Shown here: in pieces, positions 44,461 to 56,643 of the stretch
Layout of the letters: every line of letters starts with the position of its first letter
How positions within the stretch are numbered: position 1 is the stretch's first letter
Origin: Deroplatys truncata
Taxonomy: Eukaryota > Arthropoda > Insecta > Mantodea > Mantidae
Direction of reading: 5' to 3'
Length of the DNA: 64,000 bases
NCBI GenBank assembly: GCA_030765065.1
Contig: CM060989.1
Span: forward strand, 55,132,001-55,196,000
Program-made: the position numbers and the translations under genes
Notes under the pieces: generated by a model
What the model was told of the DNA's origin: nothing
The model's input: only the letters and a program-made list of their open reading frames with translations
Database searches by the model: none

Positions 44461-46413
44461 AGCCCTGTCCACACTGATTACCATTTAACAAAACTTGTCA
44501 AGTGCAACATGTTGGCCAAATTTCGATGGCAGAATTGACTTAACATGTTAACCGAAAGAGTTGTGCTTGTCACTTTTAACATGTTGGATGTTTTCCGCTT
44601 TTAATGGAAAACTTGTTAAGTCAATTTGCTCTCTGTGTATGTGATTGGGTGAACTTCGGAAGTTTCCAGACTGTAACCATGGTAGCTATTGTGATTCCTT
44701 CATGCTATTGTGTTCGGTAGTTCCATGTTGACTTGTTCTGTGCTTTTATCTTTGATTTGGCTTGCTTCATGTGAAGTTATGGAATAGACGTAACACAAAC
44801 ACTTTCATTAATAAAATTTTTGAGGCTATCATTATGGAACATTGTAATATATGTGATAAAAAGGATGGACAAATATACCAAACTATGTGCAATTTATTGT
44901 TGTTCCAGAAACAATATAAGAAAAAAATCTGATGTGTTACACTCACATGACTTTCTCTACTCTTGTACTAATTATTTTTACAAACGCTTGTTCTCCATAT
45001 GCTTCATGTTAATCGAGATATCGAGATGTTAATCTTATTGCTAATTTTCTTGTAGATGCAAGGGGAATATGGTAGGTTTTAAGCGATAGTCAAATATTTT
45101 AAGCGCTGGTTGCTATGTGGCGCATTCCATTCTCTTTGCATGTCCAGACATAAAAAATCTGATGTGTTACACTCACATGACTTTCTCCACTCTTGTAGAA
45201 CCTATTTTTACAAACGCTTATTCTCCATATGCTTCATGTTAATCGAGATATCGAGATGTCAATCTTATTGGTAATTTTCATGTAGATGCAAGGGGAATAT
45301 GGTAGGCTTTAAGGATAGTCAAATATTTTAAGCACTGGTTGCTATGTGGCGCATTCCATTCTCTTTGTATGTCCAGGACATAAAAAAATGAATAACGAAT
45401 TTAATAAAATGTATAAGTATTGGAAAATTTAAGGGAATAACAAGCAATATCTCGAAAACGGTTCACTCAACAAAAGAAATGTATATGACATAAATTGTGT
45501 ATTTTAACGCGATCTACATTTTTTGTGTAGTAAAACTTTGCCTATCTCTTATGGTTTACCAGTTATGCAAAAGTCGTTCACAATGAAGAAGACTTTTGGA
45601 GACATTCCCAGAAAATTCGAGATCTACATTTCATTTCTCATGACAATATCTTAAACATGTGATATTTTAATCAAACACGTTAGAGCCGTTTTTGAGAAAA
45701 TTAAAATTTTCGAAAAATGTTCCATGTAAAGGGTAGTCTGGGGTGGGGGGATTTTCTTGAAAACCTTCGTGTCCCATCTCTGGAAGATACTGAACCTAAA
45801 TACCAGTTTGGTGTTTATCCGACTGTTCGTTTCTGAGTTATGCTGTTCACAGACACACACACAGACATGTTTCCAAAAATGCTTTTTTTGGATTCAGGGG
45901 GTCTCAAAACATGTATTTCCGGTGAAATCTCGGTATCGAATTTTTGGGTGGAATACAATACTTCCCCTACTTACTATACGTAGTAGAGAAAGTAAAAATA
46001 GTCTGGCAGCTGGAATGGCTGCTCTCAAATGTGTGTCCTTTTTGTGAATATTAGGTTAGAAACCTTGCTCAAAAAAAGTTGAAGTCACTTTGACTTGTTT
46101 TTAAGAAATTGAAGTCAAACCTGCTTCGAATTTTAAACTCATTCAAAATATTTTCACTTCTGTTCTGATTAACAAGATAGTACCTCATCGCCTTCCACTT
46201 TTCTTTTTATTACATACCAGATACAAATAGCAATTGTCAATTCCTAATCACTGGAGTCAATTTTGCTTTTAGTTGAGAGATTTTGTTGTCCCAACAAGTG
46301 GATAGAATGTTAAACATGTTACAACATGTTGAAGGCGTTTAACATGTTGAATGGGACATTGCGTTAATTGTTGAATGTTAACTGTTCATATGTTGAACAA
46401 TGTGGACTCACCT
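44461..46413. mobile_element. putative non-autonomous DNA transposon
   Basis: The left end AGCCCTGTCCACACTG and the complement of the right end AGGTGAGTCCACATTG match at 11 of 16 bases, with TTA on both sides (44458-44460 and 46414-46416). Three AACATGTT sites lie near each end (44506, 44542, 44578 and 46313, 46323, 46341). Two H units (44928-45998) interrupt it, leaving about 880 bp of original element. No transposase. A 3-bp TTA target would fit PIF/Harbinger, but the class is open. Confidence 0.5.
44928..45998 (+). mobile_element. H element, L-L-R form
   Basis: A first L module (44928-45157) ends in CATAAAAAA and is followed directly by a second TCTGATGTGTTACACTCACA at 45158. That begins a complete L-R unit ending GTAGAGAAAGTAAAAA at 45998. 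The first L may be a truncated older copy whose A-run was the target of the second, or a true module duplication. Confidence 0.9.
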
Positions 46414-46416
46414 TTA

Positions 46417-46991
46417 TGTTAGCAATGTTTGAGACGTTTGTAGTTAATGCGATTATATTCAATACGTTCGAGTTGATACCAGTACACACTAAATGGACAT
46501 AAAGAAAAGCTGCATTTAGTCTGGTTTGATGCTGTTGCTGTTATCACAGTCTAAAGTAAAACATTTGGAAATGTTGTTTAATTTCCCAACTTAATGATTG
46601 TAGCGTCTTTAAATTTGCGCAAGAGAAGTTACAAGTATAATGGCTATTGTAATTAATTATTTGACTGTGTTATTTCTCCACGATCAACGCAATATATGTG
46701 AACACGCTGTTCTTCTGTTATTTTGTGAGGCCGTGAAAGCTTAATTGTTATTATATTGGCAATGTTCTACCATGGCATAACATTATAGTTTATTATCATA
46801 CAGGTGGTATAAACAGGGTTTTGTTTTGGTAGTAGAAGAGTTTGCGAAACGAGTTCTGGACTTTTTGGGTAAATACTTCTAGTGTTATTCATTCTCCTGC
46901 TTCTGTAATTTCACCAGGATCTTCCATTCAAGCTTCTTCTGTGTTCATAATTTCCGCTATTTAATATTTATGTAGGTTATAGCAGAAAAAT
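46417..46991. other. unassigned AT-rich sequence
   Basis: Nothing recognised. Confidence 0.4.
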
Positions 46992-47829
46992 TCTTATGTG
47001 TTACACTCACATGACTTTCTCTACTCTTGTACAAACTATTTTTACAAACGCTTATACTCCATATGCTTCATGTTAATCGAGATGTTAATCTTATTGCTAA
47101 TTTTCTTGTAGATGCAAGGGAAATTGCTAGGCTTTAAGCGATAGTCGGATATTTTAAGAGCTGGTTGCTATGTAGAGTATTCCATTTTCTTTGCATTACC
47201 AGGACAAAAAAGAAATGAATAACGAATTCCCATTTGAGAAAAACTACAAGTATTGGAAAATTTAAGGAAATAACAAACAACATCTCGAAAATGGTTTACT
47301 CAACAAAAAAATATATGACATAAATTGTGTATTTTAACGCGATCTACATTTTTTGTGTAGTAAACTTTTGTCTATCTCTTATGGTTTACCAGTTATGCAA
47401 AAGTCGTTCACAATGAAGAATACTTTTGGAGACATTCCTAGTAAATTCAAGATATACATTTTATTTGTCATGAAAGTGTCTTAAATATATGATATTTAAT
47501 CAAAATCGTTAGAGCCATTTTTGAGAAAATTAAAATTTTCGAAAAAAGTTCCATGTAAAGGGTAATCTGGGGTGGGGGGATTTTCCTGAAAACCTTCGTG
47601 TTGCATCTCTGGAAGATACTGAACCTAAATACCAAGTTTGGTGTTTATTCGACTGTTCGTTTCTGAGTTATGCTGAGTTCACAGACAGACACACACACGG
47701 ACATGTTTCCAAAAATGCTTCTTTGGATTCAGGGGGTCTCAAAACATATATTTCTGGTGAATCTCGGTATCGAATTTTTGGGTGGAATACAATACTTCCT
47801 CTACTTACTATACGTAGTAGAGAAAGTAA
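46992..47829 (+). mobile_element. H element, L-R form
   Basis: Starts TCTTATGTGTTACACTCACA and ends GTAGTAGAGAAAGTAA. Complete, about 838 bp. It lies just upstream of an old H3 copy in the same orientation. Confidence 0.92.
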
Positions 47830-47866
47830 TACAGAAGACAAAAGAAAGAAAATGTTAAAAATGCTA

Positions 47867-48560
47867 AATGTTACATTCACATCACTATACTCACTCTTCT
47901 ACAAATTACTTTTACAAAAGCTAATTCTTCTATTTCTTGTTAAATGAGATAAACTTTCATTTCACATTTCGTTGTAAATACGAGGATACATAAGCTAAAG
48001 CGATAGTCAGATTTTTAAAAAGCATATGACTATAGGTAGAATGGCTTTGAAATTCCATACTCTTTGCATGACCACGAGCAAAATACAAATAACGACTTAC
48101 CACTTGTAACAAGTATACTTCAAAGTTCAAACCAATAACAAAGAATTTCTCAAAAATGAGTAACACAATTTCATATAAATTGTGTCCTTTAACAGACTGC
48201 ATTTTACGCACAGTAAGATTTTGTCGATCTCTTAAGGTTCATACACAAGCTATACAAAACGTTATTCAGTAGGAATAAGAGTTTACGGGTTACTCTTAGA
48301 AAATTCAAGATACACTATTATTTTTCATACATATATCTTAAACATGCGGTATTTTAATAGCAATCGTTATAGCTGTATTTGAGAAATTCAAAACACTAAC
48401 CTAATTTTTTCTAAGTAAAGAGTAGTTTGGGGTGAAAGGATTTTCTTGAAAATGTTGGTGTCGCATCCTTCGAAGAAGCTAAACTTAAATGCCAAATTTT
48501 GTATTTTCTTTTTTTAATACATTTTTTGGATTCAGAAAATGACTTTTTTTGGAAGAAAAG
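47867..48560 (+). mobile_element. H element, oldest subfamily H3
   Basis: Begins TGTTACATTCACATCACTATA. Diverged L and R blocks are recognisable in order (AAGCGATAGTCAGATTTTT, GGCTTTGAAATTCCATACTC, AAATTGTGTCCTTTAAC, GAGTAGTTTGGGGTG). The 3' end is lost after the position of the CA tract. Confidence 0.75.
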
Positions 48561-48964
48561 CACATGCACACAGTCACAACTGCTAAACGTACTGAAGTCA
48601 AAAGAACAACAGAAATTACATTGCAACGACGCTTGACTTTAGTGACAGGTAGTGACAGGGCCACCGGCTGTGGTTGGGGGATGGGAAGGCTCTACTAATC
48701 GTTGGGTTTGTGGTCAGGCTTCAAAGTTCCGTTCGCTTTGTAACCGCCTGGGATCCAATCACTATGATTTCTATAACCCGTTGTCCACAGTACTACAATA
48801 GTATGTTCCCCACCAGAATACGTAAGTAAATGATTGATAGCTAACAAAAGGAAGCGCCAGCCTGTCATTAACGAAAGAGTCAAAACGTGTCAATAGAGAA
48901 GGGATGGAAACAGTCAAGGTCAATGTCAACGCATTCCGTTATGCATCCCCTTTTTCATTCTTAT
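48561..48964. other. unassigned sequence
   Basis: Nothing recognised. Confidence 0.4.
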
Positions 48965-49315
48965 GAGGTATTTACCGGAGGGGGGCACTGTGACCAACTA
49001 GGTCTATCGTAAGAGCCGCAGGAGGTCGTAAGCAGACGGGATTACAGAGACGCACGTGGGTCCCTATTATTTCCAGTTCGAAACACCCGCACTCGGCCAG
49101 TAGACGCGGAGTCCCGAGAGAGGGCCGACGAAGTGGAGACACTACCTGAAAGATGAAATGACAGGAAATTAGGGAAAAGAGAAATTATGGTAGAATACAC
49201 CACCCCAGCACTCACCTAGGCGACCAGGGGATAACCACGAAAAAACCCATAGCCACCGGGAATCGAACCCGGGACCTCACGAATGTGGTCCGCAGACGTT
49301 GCCGCCTGGTTAATC
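48965..49315 (-). mobile_element. tRNA-derived SINE, family S2
   Basis: On the minus strand the head ends with box B CCCGGGTTCGATTCCCGG (49263-49280), followed by CTATGGGTTTTTTCGTGG, GGTCGCCTAGGTGAGTGCTG and the pyrimidine-rich body. Box B is intact in this copy. Confidence 0.85.
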
Positions 49316-49812
49316 ATTGCTAAGTGAAATTATGTTTCTTTAATTCGTTTTAACCAAAAATATTTATTTTTTCGGTCGTTTCGGTTAAAAACGTTTCGGA
49401 TAACAGAAGTTCTACTATAGCTAATCTAAAATGAACACAGCGATATTATAAGGTGAACAAAGGACTGCGCCTTTACGACTATAATAGCCTTCAGTTGTTT
49501 CCTTTATTTCCTTTTAAGTGTCTGTTTCAACGTCTTAAGAGAACCAATTTAATTAACTAAGCTTACGTGCGAGTGTGAAATTGTCGGCATTGTCATTACC
49601 TGCAGACGTGAGTATAATGCGCTATATTAGGCAGTTCTTACCCGCCAGCGGATGATAATGTCATTATGAATACTGACCATAAAACATACAAGTTATTGCG
49701 TCTACAGTCATAGGATTAGCAGAATAACGAGCGAAGAGGAATTGCAGCCAATAGTAAAAGGCGATTTTATGCGTTTTTAGGGGCGGGGACTTGGGTCAGT
49801 GACTGCAGACAT
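49316..49812. other. unassigned sequence
   Basis: Nothing recognised. Confidence 0.4.
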
Positions 49813-49990
49813 TTGGCCTGGGTGGCGCAGGCTTTCCGCGCCCAAGGTTGCGGGTTCGACATCCTCATGTCAGTAGATTTACTCGCGTACTCCTGGCACA
49901 TACAGTCATAGAATATTCAGTGAGATTCGTGGCGGTTGAGAGGTTTTGAAGACTTTGTTTTGTTACTAACCACCGCTCCTTTGTCTTCAA
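49813..49990 (+). mobile_element. tRNA-like SINE, family S5
   Basis: The head GGCCTGGGTGGCGCAGGC (box A) and GCGGGTTCGACATCC (box B) are spaced as in a tRNA, followed by a body unlike S1-S4. Single copy in this window; no target duplication found. Confidence 0.6.
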
Positions 49991-50137
49991 AAACCGGAGA
50001 CATGTAAAAGGTAATAATTTGCTCTTTCAGAAAAGGAATACGAGTAATAAATCAATTAATAATAAATAGAAACAGGAGCCTGTTTCATAAACCTCAACAA
50101 TAATATTAGCTAATGTTAGTAAACCAATGGGAAATAA

Positions 50138-50712
50138 TTTTTACTTTCCCTACTACGTATAGTAAGTAGGGGAATTTGTATTCCACCTAAAAATTCGATA
50201 CCGAGATTTCACCAGCAATACATATTTTGAGGACCCCTGAATCCAAATATAGCATTTTTATAAAAAGGTCCGCGTGTGTGTCTGTGAACAGCATAACTCA
50301 AAAACGAAAAGTTGGATAAATACCAAACTTGCTATTTGAGTTTAGTATCTTCCAAGATGCGACATGAAGATTTGTATGAAAATCCCCTACCTCAGACTAC
50401 TCTTTACACGGAACATTTTTCAAGAATTTTGATTTTCTCAAAAATGACTAACGGTTTTGATTAAGATATTTTCATGACAAATAAAACGTATGTCTTGAAT
50501 TTTCTGAAAATGTTCCCAAAAGTCCTATTTATTCTCAAGGGCTTTTGCATAACTGGTAAACCGTAAGAGAAATGTAGAGCTCGTTAAAGCACACAATTTA
50601 TATTGTATACATTTTTTGTCAAGCGAACCATTTCCGAGATATTCCTTGTTATTTGTTTGAATTTTCCAATATCTATACTTTTTCTCAAATGGAAATTCGT
50701 TATTATTTTTTT
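50138..50712 (-). mobile_element. H element, R module only
   Basis: Minus-strand R unit from the AATAACGAATTTCC start (50712) to the hairpin and TAGTAGGGAAAGTAAAAA end (50138). It is joined on its upstream side to an older, 3'-truncated H2 copy. Confidence 0.87.
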
Positions 50713-51343
50713 GTGTGTAGTATTTAAGTTCAGTATCTTCAAAAGATGCGATATGAAGATTTTCAAGAAACCCTTCCTTCCTAACTACCCTTTACGTGGA
50801 AAATTTTTCGAAATGGCTCTGATAATTTTAAAGATATTTGATAAATAAAATGAGCATCTTAAATTTTCTAGCAATAGCTTATGAAGCCCTCTTCATTCGG
50901 AAGGCATTTTGCATAATCTTGTATAACTGGTAAACGTTAAGTGATAGACGAAAAAGTAACAGCACTAAAATTGTAGATCTCTTTAAAACACAATTATATT
51001 TCAAATAATGTTTTGTATCATTAACCATTTCCGAGATAATCCGTGCCATTAATGGTTCAAATTGTTCCATTACTAAGTCTAAAGTCCTGTCGACATTCAG
51101 TTGTTTCTCGCGATTGCGTGAAGAGTATGGAATTTTAAGACTGAGTATAGCATCCAGTTGTTTAACATTTGACTGTCGGTATTTCCTATGCTTCTATAAC
51201 GAACTGTGTAATGCAGACATTTCTGCAAAGGTTATCTCTATTAAAATGAAGTAGACAGGAAAAGAAACTCTAGTAAGCTAAGTTTTTATATCCATTAACA
51301 AATGACATAGAGTAGACAAAGTCATGTGAATGTAACACATTCA
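50713..51343 (-). mobile_element. H element, old subfamily H2, truncated
   Basis: The L end lies at 51343 (GTGTTACATTCACATGAC on the minus strand). H2 blocks run down to AGATACTGAACTTAAATAC near 50719, where the R unit begins. The native R end is missing. Confidence 0.82.
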
Positions 51344-51349
51344 ATTTTT

Positions 51350-51520
51350 TTAAAGCTGACAATCTGTTTAGCCTACTGTAACTTCTTATAACTACAACGA
51401 AATGTGTAATGAAGTCTATCTCTATTAACAAGTAGATAGAAGAATAAGTTCTTGTAAGAATCATTTGTAGAAGAGTGAGTGAAAATGTCATATCAATGTC
51501 ATTGTATTTTTTAATAATGT
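51350..51520 (-). repeat. H3 fragment, L module
   Basis: Minus strand: CATTGATATGACATTTTCAC, CTTCTACAAATGATTCTTAC and ATTACACATTTCGTTGTAG follow the order of the H3 start at 47867. Only the L part remains. Confidence 0.65.
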
Positions 51521-51604
51521 ACATCTTAGGACATACGTGCACGACGGTGATTAATAAGTGATTAAATCAATCGCATCCAAAAAGATTGAAGATCTACGAG
51601 AGAT

Positions 51605-52050
51605 CTATTGCAGCTGCCATCCCGCTGGAGGAAGGGATGGAGCGAAGGAACCACAGGAGGTTACAGTCCACAAGCAGAAAGGCAACAGAGACGCGCGGAA
51701 GACCCTAACATGTCCTGGTTCGAAGACCGTCCAGAGAGGGCTATGAACGACACGTTCAACCAAGCAGCCCTCTAGTGTCCATAGGGAGTACTCTTTCCTT
51801 GGAGCATGCATCCGCGCCATCTGTCCAGCACCGCCACACACCACGAAACCTTGTAACACAGCTGAAAAATGAGAAAGAAGCCGAATGAAGGGGAGAGAAA
51901 ATCGTGGAGATTGATAAACCACGCCAGCTTTCGCCTAACGACCAGAGAAACCATGAAACACCCAAGGTCAGAGTGGTAGGTCGACGGGAATCGAACCCAC
52001 GAGCCTCAAGAAAAACTCCTGGAAAACCCCATATCAGGCAATTTACCTCA
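51605..52050 (-). mobile_element. tRNA-derived SINE, family S2
   Basis: On the minus strand, box-B-like GGGTTCGATTCCCG (51985-51998) is followed by GGGTGTTTCATGGTTTCTCT, GGTCGTTAGGCGAAAGCTGG and a tail that includes TGGACTGTAACCTCCTGTGG. The last is related to the tails at 5.95 and 20.54 kb. It is one of the longest S2 copies. Confidence 0.82.
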
Positions 52051-52544
52051 ACACTATACACCACGAGAGTGACAATATTCCATTTGTTTTCTAATTTTCG
52101 AAAAAGCACTTCATAAATTGGGCAAAATAATACGAGAAACGTTTAGCTAAAACAACAACTCATATCCAATTGCTGTGAGGCTGAAGAAGACCAGCGGACA
52201 ATGACCTCATCAGAACACGAACTCCGACCCAAGTCCGTGACTACCCATTCATTACGCCATTGTTTCAGCTAACGTGGTTAACAACTCTGGCGACACGTCT
52301 TTGTACAGGCGTGTCTCAGGATGTCGTCGTAGCGGTATCCTGGAGGATCGGGGTTCGACAGCCTGTAATACCGCTCAAAGTACAAGTCATGCTGAAAGAT
52401 TGGCACTTCCAAATCGAATTTATTTACTGGCATGAACATTATACATAGCCTCTAATGTTAACCAACTTACCCCTAAGGGATAAGCACGCGTTTTTACTAA
52501 ATCACTAATAATGCTTAAATTTCCAACAGAATGCGAATATCTCG
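52051..52544. other. unassigned sequence
   Basis: Nothing recognised. The last part may belong to the LINE that follows. Confidence 0.35.
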
Positions 52545-52946
52545 GCAACCATAGCTTTACTGTTAAATATGATTTTGCCTAATCAAGATCATATCCAATT
52601 TTCTCTAGAGTTCCACAGGGTAGCGCACTGGGACCGCTATTGTACCTTCTCTATACTTCCGATTTTCCTAAACCTAAAGATCTTACAGTAGAACAGTTTG
52701 CAGATTCCAACATGTTCCAACGAGCTTCAGGAATTTAGTAACAACATCCAAAACTGGTGCAATAAATGGAAAATAATCCTGAATTCTTGTAATTCAAAAA
52801 CAAGGATAAATTTGACTCTTAAGCTCACGTGGAATTCGCATGTAGCCAACATATTGACTAAATGTCGAAACAGAATTCATCAATTGAAACATATACTCCA
52901 AGAAAGATCACCATTTGCACTACAATATAGGCGCTTTATATATATA

Positions 52947-54047
52947 CGAGGGCAGACTCAGAAGTACCCGACCTGACGTATATATAGCGGTTGTTTCAAA
53001 TAAATGACTATGATAGAAAGTAACACCCTTATAAAGCTAAGTTTGAAGTTTGACAATGCTACGTTGTTTAGTAATTCTTTGGCAGCCATTAATAGTGAAC
53101 TCTCTCAGCGAATTTGTAAACAGGGATAAAACTGGCCAGCGATATGTGATACAATACCTTCATTTGAAAGGTCTTAGTCCAACTAATACTAAAGCTGAGC
53201 TAGAATTTACTCTGGGGGAGTGTGCTTCTTCGTTTACAACAGTAAAATATTGGGTAGCAGAGTTTAAGCGAGGCCGTACAAGCTGCCAAGACGAACATCG
53301 CAGTGGTCAACCAAATGAGGCGACACGCCAGAAATTCAGAAGAAGTGCCGCGTTTACTCACAACGGAACCAAAGCAGCGTCGTGAGGATGTTTCAATCTA
53401 GTGTCTGGCGATGTTTCGCTGCAATAAAGCCGAGTTTTTGCGTCGATTCATAACCATGGATGAAACATGGGTCCATCACTTCACACCTGAGATGAAGCAA
53501 CAGTCAAAACAGTGGATTGGAAGGAGAGAATCTACAGACAAGGTCATGGCGTCAGTTTTTTGCGATGCGCGTGGGATGATTTTCATTGATTATCTTCAGA
53601 AAGGAAAAGTAATCAATGCCGAGTATTATGCAAACTTATTGCAGTGTTTGAATGATGAAATCAAGCAAAAAGGGCCGCATTTAGCGAAAAAGAAAGTTCT
53701 GTTTCATTAAGACAATGCATCAGTTCACACATCTTTATCACCATGGCCAAAATCAATGAGTTAAAGTTCGAATTGCTTCCTCATGCACCCTATTTACCAG
53801 ACTTAGCCCCCTCTGATTATTTTCTTTTTCCAAAGTTGAAGAAATGGCTTGGTGGTAAAAGATTTGCCAACAATGAAGAGGTGGAGTTTGCGGCTGATGG
53901 CTCTCCCTATATACAGGGTATTCAAGCTATTGAACGTGGCTGAGAAAAGTATATCGAGCTGAAAGGAGACTATGTAGAGAAATAAAGATGTTTTCCCCAA
54001 AACATATGTTTTCTTTGTTAGGTCGGGTACTTCTGGGACAGCCCTCA
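52947..54047 (+). mobile_element. mariner element M1c
   Basis: 1,101 bp flanked by TA (52945-52946 and 54048-54049). The left end CGAGGGCAGACTCAGAAG and the complement of the right end TGAGGGCTGTCCCAGAAG are typical of the M1 family, and both continue into TACCCGACCT. It is inserted within a LINE coding region. Confidence 0.95.
53056..53985 (+). pseudogene. mariner transposase, decayed (M1c)
   Basis: The N-terminus is open from MLRCLVILWQPLIVNSLSEF. An internal deletion of roughly 140 bp after SGQPNEA removes the second helix-turn-helix. The catalytic core is then well preserved: FLRRFITMDETWVHHF, DYLQKGKVINAEYY and KKKVLFH. A CAA-to-TAA nonsense change falls on the Gln codon directly before the second catalytic Asp (53708-53710). 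A one-base shift follows, then LPDLAPSDYFLFPKLKKWL. The native end GDYVEK lies at 53985. Confidence 0.93.
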
Positions 54048-54497
54048 TACCTCAGTAATTCGTCCAATTTGGCAATAGCGTTGTTCAACCTGGGGAACTG
54101 CTTCTGCAGTCAAACTAAAAGGATTCACACCATATAAAACAGGAGCCTACGACTGATGACAGGTCACCGTGGTGCGTGAGAAGCGCAGTTCTGCATAATG
54201 ATAGGAATTCTGGAGGTAACGAAATTCCTCCACATGAATTACACACGACTTAAAAAAGACATTCGAAAATCATCAAAATAGCCTGACCCAGCAAATAGCA
54301 GTCAATCTACTACCTGACCCACCGCTCAGAAGACTAAAACTAAAATGCTACTCCGACTTAAGACTATAACTTAAATGGGCACATCCTCACGTTTATCGTT
54401 GGATAAAAAATTCATGTTATTTATTGTTAACTAAAACGTATGCACAACTGTACTGTATTCAATTTATACAATAAAGTTATCTTAATAATTTAAAAAA

Positions 54498-55407
54498 TCT
54501 GATGTGTTACACTCACATGACTTTCTCTACTCTTGTACAAACTATTTTTACAAACGCTTATTCTCCATCTACTTCATGTTAATCGAGATAAACATTTGCA
54601 GAGTCTATCTTATTGCTAATTTTCTTGTAGATGTAAGGGAATATATATTTACAAGGGCAATATAGAAATACAGTAGCCTTTAAGCACATACATATCTCTT
54701 AATAGCTGGTTGCTAGGTGCAGCACCATTCCCTTTCCCACAGATTAATACTTTTTGCATATCCAAGACAAAAAAAATGAATAACGAATTCCCATTTGAGA
54801 AAATAAGTATTGAAAAATTTAAGGGAATAACAAGCAATATCTCGAAAATGGTTCACTCAACAACAAAAATGTATATGACAAATTGTGTATTTTAACGCGA
54901 TCTACATTTTGTGTGTAGTAAAGTTTGTCTATCTCTTATGGTTTACCGGTTATGCAAAAGTCGTTCACAATAAAGAATACTTCTGGAGACATTCCCAGGA
55001 AATTCAAGATATACATTTTATTTGTCATAAAAATATCTTAAACATATGATATTTTAATCAAAATCGTTAGAACCATTTTTGAGAAAATTAAAATTTTCGA
55101 AAAATCTTCCATGTAAAGGGTACTCTGGGGTGGGGGGATTTTCTTGAAAACCTTCGTGTCGCATCCTTGGAAGATACTGAACCTAAATACCAAGTTTGGT
55201 GTTTATCCGACTGTTCGTTTCTGAGTTATGCTGTTCACAGACAGACACACACAGACATACAGACACATACACGGACATGTTTCCAAAAATACTTTTTTTG
55301 GATTCAGGGGGTTCAAAACATGTAGTTCCGGTGAAATATCGGTATCGAATTTTTGGGTGGAATACAATACTTCCCCTACTTACTATACGTAGTAGAGAAA
55401 GTAAAAA
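54498..55407 (+). mobile_element. H element, L-R form with longer L
   Basis: Starts TCTGATGTGTTACACTCACA and ends GTAGAGAAAGTAAAAA. L carries GAGATAAACATTTGCAGAG and AGCCTTTAAGCACATACATA, an L variant like that at 37398. It is flanked by A6. Confidence 0.92.
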
Positions 55408-55616
55408 TTAAAAAAAATAATGCGACTTGTAACAGAATTAAAGAGGTCATGGTAAAGATCGGAATAGGGACACTTGGCAAAATAGAGATCGGAAAGAAGT
55501 TAAACGAGAATTTAATATATTTAAAACCAAAAATATTTAATAAGTTCAACAAAAGAACATTGAGTATACACATTGAATTAAATAAAGAATGGGGTGGGGA
55601 AAACTAAGTAGAAAAC
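55408..55616 (+). pseudogene. possible LINE C-terminal scrap
   Basis: An open frame rich in Lys, Glu and Ile (IKEVMVKIGIGTLGKIEIGK), of a texture seen in the C-terminus of some arthropod LINE proteins. No diagnostic motif is present. The piece at 56397-56635 may belong to the same element. Confidence 0.25.
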
Positions 55617-56396
55617 TCTAATGTGTTACATACACATGACTTTCTCTACCCTTTATCTGGGTGTATAAATTACTCTTACGAAAGTTTATTTTCTACCTAC
55701 TTCATTTTAATCGAGATAAACCTTTCAGAAAATAGCTGCATTACACATTTCGTTATAGATACAAAGAGAACAGCGATAGTCAAATGTTTTAGAACTGGAC
55801 GCTATAAGCTGGACTTAAAATTCCATACTCTTTCCATGTCATCCCGAAAAACCACTGATAATAGACAGGACTTTAAAAGAATGGCTAAGTATTGAAAAAT
55901 TCGAATCACTAATAACGATATCTCGGAAATGGCTGATGCCACGAAAAAGTTATTTGAAGTAAAGATGTCATTTTCTGTGTAGTACGTTTTGTCTATCGTT
56001 TAAAACTTACCAGCTAATCAAGTTTATACAAAATTCCTTCCGAATGAAGAGGATTTCACAGGCTATTTCCAGAAAATTAAAGATATACTTTTATGTTTCT
56101 TGTAAATTTGTTTAATATATAGTATTTTAATAAAAAAAAAATATAAAGGGTGGTTTGTTTGAAAATAAAAAAGTGCAAAAAATGTTACCCATAAAGGGTA
56201 GTTTACGCAGTGGGAATTTACTTGAAAATCATCATGTTGCAGTTTGATATTTATCCGACTTTTCCTTCTTTAGTTATGCTGTACACAGACACACACACAC
56301 ATTTTTCTAAAAATCCTTTTCCTGGATTCAGAGGTATCTCAATACCCGTATTACTGGCGAATTCTCGATATAGAATTTTTGGATGGAATGTAATGC
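55617..56396 (+). mobile_element. H element, old subfamily H2
   Basis: Starts TCTAATGTGTTACATACACA and carries GAACTGGACGCTATAAGCTG and TCTCGGAAATGGCTGATGCC. It ends near GGATGGAATGTAATGC without the terminal hairpin. Confidence 0.85.
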
Positions 56397-56635
56397 TATG
56401 GGTACTCAAACTCAAAGGAATGAGGGTAGGAATTTAGAGAAATACCCAATGTGCAGAATGAAACACAATTATTGGCATGTAATGCTTGAATGTATAGAGA
56501 CCAAAATAAAGAGAGAGAAATTGCGGATTGAGGAATGGGCCAAACTACTATTACATATAGCGAGGAAAAGGTTTGTCAAAACTGAAATTAGGGAAGGAAA
56601 TTTTCAAGTACAAGTACTATTGAGTTAAAAATAAA
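56397..56635 (+). pseudogene. possible LINE C-terminal scrap with HC motif
   Basis: The frame contains CRMKHNYWHVMLECIETKIK, resembling the Cys-x2-to-4-x-His-x-Cys motif near the C-terminus of many LINE pol proteins (H and C spaced as HVMLEC). About 60 codons to a stop. Short, so tentative. Confidence 0.35.
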
Positions 56636-56643
56636 GAAAAAAT

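Larger units (their letters stand above)
52545..54260 (+). pseudogene. LINE reverse transcriptase, interrupted by mariner M1c
   Basis: Reverse-transcriptase motifs SYPIFSRVPQGSALGPLLY and LLYTSDFPK are at about 52580-52665. Then EQFADS marks a damaged FADD box (about 52690-52708), followed by a C-terminal NNIQNWCNKWKIILNS stretch and HVANILTKCRNRIHQLKHIL. Mariner M1c cuts the frame at 52947; after it, VIRPIWQ, STWGTASAVKLK and SLRLMTGHRGA continue the same protein to about 54190. Jockey-group by motif. It has several stops and frameshifts. Confidence 0.85.
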
